Part shown: one piece after another, positions 59,140-64,000 of the stretch
Layout: each line of letters starts with the position of its first letter
How positions within the stretch are numbered: the first letter of the stretch is position 1
NCBI GenBank assembly: GCA_001804805.1
Contig: MHBH01000005.1
Coordinates: forward strand, 1-64,000
Source: Lentisphaerae bacterium GWF2_49_21
GTDB lineage: Bacteria > Verrucomicrobiota > Lentisphaeria > Victivallales > GWF2-50-93
DNA length: 64,000 nucleotides
Reading direction: 5' to 3'
Made by a program: the position numbers and the translations under genes
The notes under the pieces: generated by a model
What the model was told of the DNA's origin: nothing
Databases searched by the model: none
The model's input: only the letters and a program-made list of their open reading frames with translations

Positions 59140-61218
59140 TTATTTTCTGTATTTGTCCTTCTGCAGGCCGATCTTGGAGACGGAAATCTGCTTGAAGCCT
59201 GTTTTCAGGGCAGGGGCGTCGTCTTTCAAAAGATAGTCACCCTTTTCCGCATCGATGAATCCGGGATCAGCGCTGACGGTGTTGTCTGCGACTTTCGCAC
59301 ATTCCGGCTTGGCGTTCCATTCGATCTTGAGCCATACGCCTCCAGAACAGATATTATTCTTGATAGTTATGTTCTCCGGCGGCACCCCGTTTCCAGCCTC
59401 GTAATATTTGTCAACGGTGGCTATTTCGGGATAACGCGTGCTGTATGGAGGATTATGATGGTTCATCTCCTTCAAACGGTCTTTCATGTGTTTGTTGACC
59501 ATGTTGGACCAGACTGGATTCTTGTCGATGCCGCGTCCATCGATCTGTATTGCAGGCTTGCAGTTTATGAAGATATTGTTTTCGACTTTGAAATCCCTGC
59601 CGCCGCCGAGAAAGACGGCGCGCGTGGAGTTTTTCAGGATGTTGCCTCTTATCTCGGTTCCGCTTACGCAGTCGTCCATGTAGATTCCCATGGAGCCCAT
59701 TCCAACACCGCCAATGTCGTGGATGAAGTTGTAATTGATCTTGTTGCCTCGGAAAGTGTAGTCCCTACCCGTGTATACTGCGCCGACATCACCGGTTTCG
59801 AGACAGACATTGTGGATTTCGTTATATTCTATCGTCATCTCATTTCCATTGAAGAGGATTGCGTTATGCGGGCCGTCATGGATGAGGTTGTTCGTGGCGG
59901 TCAGCCCGACTCCTGTCATGGAAATTCCCGCCTGGTAGCATTTTGACCAGCGGCCCATGTGATGGATGTGGCAGTTGTGCACGAGATGATTTCCGGGAAC
60001 AAGTGTCTTCCTGTCACCGCCTTCAAGGCTTATCCCTCCGTCGCCGGTGTTATAGACATCCGATGAGATTATCCTGTTTTCCGTTCCGCCGTTGACATTT
60101 ATTCCCCGGTTCCCGACATTGCGGACTTCGCAGCCGGCGAGCGTGATGTTCCTCCCCTTTATGATATCCACGCCGTGCGACCTGCCGCATTCAATTACGA
60201 AGTTTTCAAAAAGGATGTTTTCGGGATGGTCGAAGGATATGACAGGTTCCTTGAGGATCGAAACCAATGCTTCGGATTTGTCCACAGGCGAGGGCGGATA
60301 GAAATAAAGCATTCCCTTTTCCCTGTCGACGTAAAATTCCCCCGGGACATCAAGTTCCTCCAGCACATTCAGGAAAAAGAAGCGCTGGCCCTTGCGCATA
60401 TTATAAAGTCCATATGGAGGATAGTTTTTGACAAAGCCCTTTTCGCTGTCGATGCTTTCAACATGTTCGACTGAATTCGCCCAGTCCCATGACCAGAATC
60501 CATGCACCCAGAGGTCGTTCGTCGCCTTCCAGCTTTTCGGGCGTTCGTCGGCATAGTAGAATCCACCGGAAAGATCTCCGGTTTCAGCCTTCCATTCGTC
60601 CTTGATCGCTTTCCCATATCCTGTCAGTTTCAGATATTTTCCTTCGTTGGGGTAGCGGGACAAGGTCATGGGCATGTTGCCGAAGAAAAGTTCCATGTGG
60701 GCAGTGGATATTTTCCGTCCGAATCCCCGGCTTGACAAAGTCCCGAAGTCGGAAATGCCGAGTTCCTTGAGATCCGACTGGAATACTTTCCCTTTTGCTT
60801 CCGGTCTAAGCCTGGAGAGGGCCGTCTCATCGGTGACCGGCTTGAAATTGGTTATTTTCTTTCCGCCTGTGATTACAGCCTTTTCCTTCTGTGTCGACCT
60901 GAAGATGAGAGGTTGTCCAGGAGTACCGGAATCCTCCTTCGTGAACTTCAACGAGGATTTCATTTCGAATCTGCCGCTGACATGTACGACGGGCGCGGTA
61001 TCAGAGGAAAGAGTTCCGGTTTTCCTGAGCTCCCTGATTTTATCCCTGGCCTTTTCAAGAGTGGCGAAAGGCTTTTCTGATGTTCCGGGATTTTTATCGT
61101 TCCCGGTTTCGGAGACGAATAATTCCATGGACTTCATAGTTTCACCTTTTTTACCGGTTTCAGGACTGGTGCATGATGAAAGGAACAGAAGCATGAAAAT
61201 TGTTGCAGCATATCTCAT
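59140..61218 (-). CDS. lipoprotein with parallel beta-helix, polysaccharide-active
   Basis: A 692-residue protein. MRYAATIFMLLFLSSCTSPE is a lipoprotein signal with lipobox LSSC. Residues 30-50 hold MELFVSETGNDKNPGTSEKP, the usual opening of beta-helix glycan enzymes. About 330-600 is the right-handed beta-helix (ILFENFVIECGRSHGVDIIK, NRIISSDVYNTGDGGISLEG, EIRGNILKNSTRAVFLGGGR). A C-terminal sequence PGFIDAEKGDYLLKDDAPAL is common in this group. It is probably anchored facing the periplasm or exterior and degrades or binds polysaccharide; pectate/alginate-lyase-like folds and GH28/GH120-like hydrolases cannot be told apart here. ATG 61218 lies four bases after the stop of the upstream gene, so the two are coupled. 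Confidence 0.75.
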   Translation of the reverse strand: MRYAATIFMLLFLSSCTSPETGKKGETMKSMELFVSETGNDKNPGTSEKPFATLEKARDKIRELRKTGTLSSDTAPVVHVSGRFEMKSSLKFTKEDSGTPGQPLIFRSTQKEKAVITGGKKITNFKPVTDETALSRLRPEAKGKVFQSDLKELGISDFGTLSSRGFGRKISTAHMELFFGNMPMTLSRYPNEGKYLKLTGYGKAIKDEWKAETGDLSGGFYYADERPKSWKATNDLWVHGFWSWDWANSVEHVESIDSEKGFVKNYPPYGLYNMRKGQRFFFLNVLEELDVPGEFYVDREKGMLYFYPPSPVDKSEALVSILKEPVISFDHPENILFENFVIECGRSHGVDIIKGRNITLAGCEVRNVGNRGINVNGGTENRIISSDVYNTGDGGISLEGGDRKTLVPGNHLVHNCHIHHMGRWSKCYQAGISMTGVGLTATNNLIHDGPHNAILFNGNEMTIEYNEIHNVCLETGDVGAVYTGRDYTFRGNKINYNFIHDIGGVGMGSMGIYMDDCVSGTEIRGNILKNSTRAVFLGGGRDFKVENNIFINCKPAIQIDGRGIDKNPVWSNMVNKHMKDRLKEMNHHNPPYSTRYPEIATVDKYYEAGNGVPPENITIKNNICSGGVWLKIEWNAKPECAKVADNTVSADPGFIDAEKGDYLLKDDAPALKTGFKQISVSKIGLQKDKYRK

Positions 61219-61222
61219 TGTT

Positions 61223-61570
61223 TCACTTCTTTGATCCAGGCAGTTGCTCCTCGTCTTCCGGGCGGCTTTCAATTTCATCATTTTTTGAATTGAGCTTCCG
61301 TATTAGAAAGGCGAATATTATGTTCCATATTCCGAGAAAGATGAGGATGATGGAGAATGTCAGCAGGATCTTGTTTTCAGGCCCTTTCCTGGCAACAAAG
61401 TATAAGACGGCTGCAATTGCGAAGTAGGACAGGCCTGTCATGAACATGTTCAGGAAGCTTACGCCTTTGCCCCCGGACTTCATGTTCCTGTACAGGAGTA
61501 TCGGCTTGAAGAATACAAGGAGCCCGAAGAGGCTCAGGAAAACAATGAATGCCATTGTTGATGTCGTCAT
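61223..61570 (-). CDS. small membrane protein, unknown function
   Basis: A 115-residue protein with three predicted membrane helices (MAFIVFLSLFGLLVFFKPIL; FLNMFMTGLSYFAIAAVLYF; ILLTFSIILIFLGIWNIIFA) and a polar tail of about 25 residues (KLNSKNDEIESRPEDEEQ). MTTSTMAF at 61570 is taken as the start; the longer frame continues upstream without a good ribosome site. No family is recognised. Four bases separate its stop from the start of the lipoprotein gene, suggesting a shared transcript. Confidence 0.55.
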   Translation of the reverse strand: MTTSTMAFIVFLSLFGLLVFFKPILLYRNMKSGGKGVSFLNMFMTGLSYFAIAAVLYFVARKGPENKILLTFSIILIFLGIWNIIFAFLIRKLNSKNDEIESRPEDEEQLPGSKK

Positions 61571-61766
61571 GAACACACCGAGATTTTGAGGTATTATACG
61601 TTGTTTCAAAATATCAATATATAACTTAATGTCACATTTCTCCAAGAGGATGACCGTATCTGCATAGTATTTGCCTGTTTTTGATAAGATTACCGGCTTC
61701 AAGCGATATATTATTGCCGCTATGAAAGACATTGCAGTAGATATGAACTAATCAAGGAGACATATA

Positions 61767-61853
61767 ATGTCGAAGAAAGCAGATAAAAAAGAAAGCGGGT
61801 TCTGTACCCGCCTTCTTTTTTATGATAATGTGATGCAGGCGCCTCGCCTGTAA
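61767..61853 (+). other. 28-codon open frame with ribosome site, overlapped by a terminator
   Basis: AAGGAG lies seven bases before ATG 61767, and the frame reads MSKKADKKESGFCTRLLFYD plus eight residues. The terminator falls inside the frame, and the last codons are encoded by a repeat. Most likely it is the truncated start of a small Lys-rich protein or a leader peptide, not a full gene. Confidence 0.25.
61795..61821 (+). terminator. rho-independent terminator
   Basis: GCGGGT (61795-61800) pairs with ACCCGC (61806-61811) around TCTGT and is followed by CTTCTTTTTT. It is the most convincing intrinsic terminator in the window. Confidence 0.8.
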
Positions 61854-61916
61854 GTATTTTTGTCCAGGGATGGCAAGCATTAAGTTAGGTAGAACGCTGC
61901 TGTTTTTCCTTGAAAG

Positions 61917-61967
61917 TATGTCGGGTTTTAACCAGACATTTGGTTGGCGGTTTAAAAACCGCCCTAC
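61917..61967. repeat. inverted pair with GTAT and GTAG heads
   Basis: GTATGTCGGGTTTTAACCAG at the left and the complement of GTAGGGCGGTTTTTAAACCG at the right. It matches the element at 14788-14840 in opposite orientation. Confidence 0.8.
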
Positions 61968-61984
61968 TTATATGGGGATGGATT

Positions 61985-62089
61985 TTACTCCACAATCTCC
62001 CGGACGCCCCTTCTGACTAGGTTTTCAAAGAGGAGCTGTATCAGCTCTCTGGAAAGTTTGTCATAAGCAATGACATGGTAACCATTCAT
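61985..62089 (-). CDS. small hypothetical protein or gene fragment
   Basis: A 34-residue frame, MNGYHVIAYDKLSRELIQLL plus 14 residues ending RRGVREIVE. The sequence looks protein-like, but the upstream part runs into a repeat element (62108-62233), so it may be the surviving C-terminus of a gene interrupted by that element. No ribosome binding site is obvious. Confidence 0.3.
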   Translation of the reverse strand: MNGYHVIAYDKLSRELIQLLFENLVRRGVREIVE

Positions 62090-62107
62090 TTTGCAAACAG
62101 CATCGTA

Positions 62108-62233
62108 GATACTAATAGTCTCGTAATAGAATGGACATAAATTAACGGAGGGTGGACTTTCCAGGCCGCCTTGGCGGGTTGGAAAACCCGCCCTCCTTTG
62201 CAGTGTCAATACAATTGTGCAACTATTAGTATC
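62108..62233. mobile_element. 126-bp element with 12-bp perfect terminal inverted repeats
   Basis: GATACTAATAGT at 62108-62119 and ACTATTAGTATC at 62222-62233 are exact inverted repeats. Inside lies a GGAG-bounded inverted pair (62147-62196, GGAGGGTGGACTTTCC... and ...AACCCGCCCTCC). It resembles a MITE-like unit into which a REP-type pair has entered, or the reverse. No target-site duplication could be confirmed. Confidence 0.5.
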
Positions 62234-62250
62234 AAGAAACTGAGGAGGGA

Positions 62251-62433
62251 TCAGGGAGACATCTGTGGGCGTGATTTCACAGGAAACTCTTCAAGATACA
62301 ATTCCGTTGCTTCTCTCAAGTTGGCAATCGCCTCCTCAATAGTGTGCCCTTGGCTCGCAGTGCCAATTTCAGGACACTCGGCAACATAAAGTTTTTTTTC
62401 TTTATGTACAATGGCTGTAAATGATTGTGTCAT
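62251..62433 (-). CDS. HicB-like antitoxin-type protein
   Basis: A 60-residue protein with the HicB partial RNase H fold: MTQSFTAIVHKEKKLYVAEC, then PEIGTASQGHTIEEAIANLR and EATELYLEEF. Such proteins pair with HicA toxins, but no hicA is visible next to it. The C-terminal DNA-binding part found in long HicB is missing, so it belongs to the short orphan type. GGAG lies 11 bases upstream of ATG 62433. The space downstream, where hicA could be, is occupied by the 126-bp element and a fragment. Confidence 0.75.
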   Translation of the reverse strand: MTQSFTAIVHKEKKLYVAECPEIGTASQGHTIEEAIANLREATELYLEEFPVKSRPQMSP

Positions 62434-62527
62434 TTGTGAATTTCTCCGCTTTATCCATTGAATTAAGCCAGCAAACAAGAAAAATCAAGAGTTATAAAAT
62501 GCGTCACAGTTCCGACAGTGCCGTATT

Positions 62528-63676
62528 TTATCTGCTAACCGTCTTCGCTGCGATCTTCGCAGGATTTACGGCGCAGAGGCGTATGATGCCGGCTAGATCG
62601 GCTTCGGTTTCAGTCAGGCCTTTCATCCAGCCGCCCTTGAGCCTGGAAGCAAGTTCGATCGAGATGGTGAGCGCACAGCAGCAGTTTCTTACGAACTTCT
62701 TCCTGCATTCGTCAGCATTGTCCGGATCTGCGTCGGTGCGGAGCATGTGGCAGTCGAATTCAACCACGCCTTTCCAGCCAACCTGGTCGAGCAGCCAGAA
62801 CATCTGCACTGTCTCCTTGAGACCCTCGGGGCCGATCAACGGCGGGAAGTCGTTGTCGAACTGCGCCTTTATCTGACTTCCGAAATGGAGGAAGGAAAGC
62901 TTGTTCATCGTTGTCAGATAACCGAGCGCCTGGACGCCGTTCATCAGCGCCATGCTTTCGTGCTGGAGGAGTTCGGGATTGACGCCCCAGAAATCTGGAT
63001 TCCTGAGTTTTCCGCAGATGAATCCGACAGCGTGTCCGGATGTCGGAAGATACATGTGCCCTCGGGGTTCGTTCGGCTTGGGCTCGATTGTCGCGCCGAT
63101 GTAGTTCTTCAATCTTTTCGCCTTGATGTAGTCATAGACGTGGTCGAGTCCTTCTGCAAGCCAGTTGTATACTTCTTTCCATTTCACGGCCACAGGAACT
63201 TCGAATCCGTCGCGCGCAACCCAGTAGGTATAATGTTTTGCGCCGAAGAAACTGCCGATGCGGAGAGTCCTTTCGACCTTCTTCCTCGCAAGCGCGCGGA
63301 TCTTCGGATCAGGATTTGTGAGACCGCCGTTGCGGAAGACCGGATTGCCGTGGAGGCTGCAGGTGGCGGTATTGACAGAAATGCCGGCCTCGTCGAGCAT
63401 GGACTTTATTGTCTTCATCGTGGAGTAGGCACTGCTGTTCTTGTCGAGATCGTCTTCGGGATTCTTCGGATCCCATGGAACGAGATCGTCGTCGTGGAAG
63501 CTTGTCGCTTCGATAAGCCCTTCATCGGCCGCCCAGCAGAGGATCTTTGCGACCTCGATTGAAGATATTCCTGGGAGGACCTTGCCGCCGAACGGATCCG
63601 CGAGCGGATTCCCGACGCACCAGAACGGCATTGAACGCATCGTTGCCGGACCATGATTATAAGCTTTCCTCTTCAT
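62528..63676 (-). CDS. xylose-isomerase-family sugar isomerase, divergent metal site
   Basis: A 382-residue TIM-barrel protein similar to actinobacterial XylA. FHDDDLVPWDP contains His61, equivalent to the catalytic His54 of Streptomyces enzymes; IEPKPNEPRG has Glu198 and Lys200; GVNPELLQHE has Glu235 and His239; FDNDFPP has Asp274 and Asp276; VEFDCH has Asp308. The position of metal ligand Asp245 (HIDLN in XylA) is His264 here (KLSFLHFGSQ). The substrate may therefore differ from xylose. ATG 63676 is chosen because AAGGAG lies nine bases upstream; longer in-frame starts read through an SDR gene and a palindrome. It is cytoplasmic and 62 bp downstream of the SDR gene. Confidence 0.85.
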   Translation of the reverse strand: MKRKAYNHGPATMRSMPFWCVGNPLADPFGGKVLPGISSIEVAKILCWAADEGLIEATSFHDDDLVPWDPKNPEDDLDKNSSAYSTMKTIKSMLDEAGISVNTATCSLHGNPVFRNGGLTNPDPKIRALARKKVERTLRIGSFFGAKHYTYWVARDGFEVPVAVKWKEVYNWLAEGLDHVYDYIKAKRLKNYIGATIEPKPNEPRGHMYLPTSGHAVGFICGKLRNPDFWGVNPELLQHESMALMNGVQALGYLTTMNKLSFLHFGSQIKAQFDNDFPPLIGPEGLKETVQMFWLLDQVGWKGVVEFDCHMLRTDADPDNADECRKKFVRNCCCALTISIELASRLKGGWMKGLTETEADLAGIIRLCAVNPAKIAAKTVSR

Positions 63677-63716
63677 CTTGACTTGCTCCTTTGTCTTTTT
63701 GATTTGTTCTATAGAC

Positions 63717-63742
63717 ATAAATTTTCCGTCCGGAAAATTTAT
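63717..63742 (-). terminator. perfect 12-bp palindrome at the SDR stop codon
   Basis: ATAAATTTTCCG-TC-CGGAAAATTTAT is a perfect stem with a two-base TC centre, the same centre as the leuD palindrome at 49491. The SDR stop TAA (63741-63739) is in one arm. Confidence 0.5.
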
Positions 63743-64000
63743 AAGTGCTGGCCGCCGTCCACGAAAATTATCTGACCTGTGATTGAATCGGTTTCCGCCA
63801 GGAAGATGCAGGCCTTTGCGACATCTTCCGGTGTCGGCGCCTTTTTCATGGGTGTCATGGCGATCTGGATCTTCATCTTTGATTTTTCCATTCCGCGCGG
63901 AGGCAGCACGGCTCCCGGGGCGACACCGTTCACCCGTATCCTCGGTGCCCACTGCAGGGCGGCCGTTGTTGTAGCTTTAGCGAGGGCTTTTTTAGACAAG
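63739..64000 (-). CDS. short-chain dehydrogenase/reductase, C-terminal part (runs off the window)
   Basis: The visible 87 residues begin within the Y-x-x-x-K active-site helix (LSKKALAKATTTAALQWAPR), continue with IRVNGVAPGAVLPP, the standard NAG-like strand, and end EDVAKACIFLAETDSITGQI plus IFVDGGQHL, the normal SDR C-terminus. The N-terminal Rossmann part lies beyond 64000. It is a NAD(P)-dependent oxidoreductase, likely for a sugar or hydroxy acid given the isomerase gene 62 bp downstream on the same strand. The TAA stop sits inside a 12-bp palindrome. Confidence 0.9.
   Translation of the reverse strand, partial: LSKKALAKATTTAALQWAPRIRVNGVAPGAVLPPRGMEKSKMKIQIAMTPMKKAPTPEDVAKACIFLAETDSITGQIIFVDGGQHL

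Larger units (their letters stand above)
61571..61984. other. intergenic region with a mini-ORF, terminator and one repeat
   Basis: It holds the probable promoters of the membrane protein gene (reverse) and the mini-ORF (forward). 61795-61821 is an intrinsic terminator, 61828-61852 a GTGATGCAGGCGCCTCGCCT hairpin, and 61917-61967 an inverted pair (GTATGTCGGG... and the complement of GTAGGGCGGT). No larger gene was seen. Confidence 0.6.

Noticed and set aside
63677-63952. 92-codon N-terminal extension of the xylose-isomerase homologue
   Set aside because: It reads antiparallel-free through the SDR gene in another frame and across a palindrome; AAGGAG before ATG 63676 fits better.

Overview
The window looks like a chromosome segment from a PVC-group bacterium, most likely Lentisphaerota, with Kiritimatiellota or Planctomycetota as alternatives. 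This rests on the combination of five prepilin-like proteins with an FTLIELL leader and a C-terminal H-X9-DG-type motif, a Cys-type sulfatase, several uroporphyrinogen-decarboxylase-like (UROD) proteins, FAD-dependent oxidoreductases of the FAD_oxidored type, GntR/LacI hybrid regulators, and intergenic regions full of short palindromic repeats. No 16S or other marker is present, so the placement is an inference. No tRNA, rRNA or CRISPR array was seen.

Layout. 1-90 is the 3' end (domains V and VI) of a group II intron. 1251-6217 is a locus with a GntR/LacI-type regulator, three prepilin-like genes and an alginate-lyase-like gene. 6661-23878 runs entirely on the plus strand: a broken UROD-like gene, an FAD oxidoreductase, a small secreted protein, a large beta-helix plus LamG protein, a sulfatase, a GH78 rhamnosidase, an M55 aminopeptidase, an intact UROD-like gene, an esterase, a double FAD oxidoreductase with HEAT repeats, and RsmH. 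23880-34569 mixes a MazG-like enzyme, a beta-propeller possibly related to oligogalacturonate lyase, a polysaccharide deacetylase, an esterase, an FAD oxidoreductase divergent from a PocR-AraC regulator, an acyltransferase-like protein and a secreted HEAT protein. 34826-49241 repeats the first theme: two tandem prepilin-like genes and a UROD-like gene, divergent from a second GntR/LacI-type regulator that is followed by a 1774-residue GH2-like protein, a deacetylase-like protein, a GH16 enzyme and an epimerase-like (alpha/alpha)6 protein. 49524-52363 holds leuD, leuC and folD. 53351-62433 contains a LarA-like gene coupled to a toxin-antitoxin pair, an ABC-F ATPase, a DUF5615/DUF433 pair, a lipoprotein beta-helix protein and a HicB-like protein. 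The end has a divergent xylose-isomerase homologue and the 3' end of an SDR gene.

How the genes may work together. Most of the window fits breakdown of complex, probably sulfated and rhamnose- or uronate-containing polysaccharides. Secreted lyases, GH2-like, GH16 and deacetylase proteins would act outside. Sulfatase, GH78, esterases and isomerase lack visible signal peptides and would act inside. The two regulator loci, each with at least two prepilin-like genes beside carbohydrate genes, suggest locus-specific pseudopilins as part of polysaccharide handling. No secretion ATPase, secretin or prepilin peptidase is in the window.

The strongest signal not explained by genes is the repeat landscape. 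Nearly every intergenic gap carries REP-like hairpins headed by GTAG or GGAG, mostly as inverted pairs, sometimes nested inside one another. In several genes such a palindrome supplies or overlaps the stop codon. Other repeats have become part of coding sequence, including prepilin leaders. All calls were made by eye from the sequence and translations; no database search was run.
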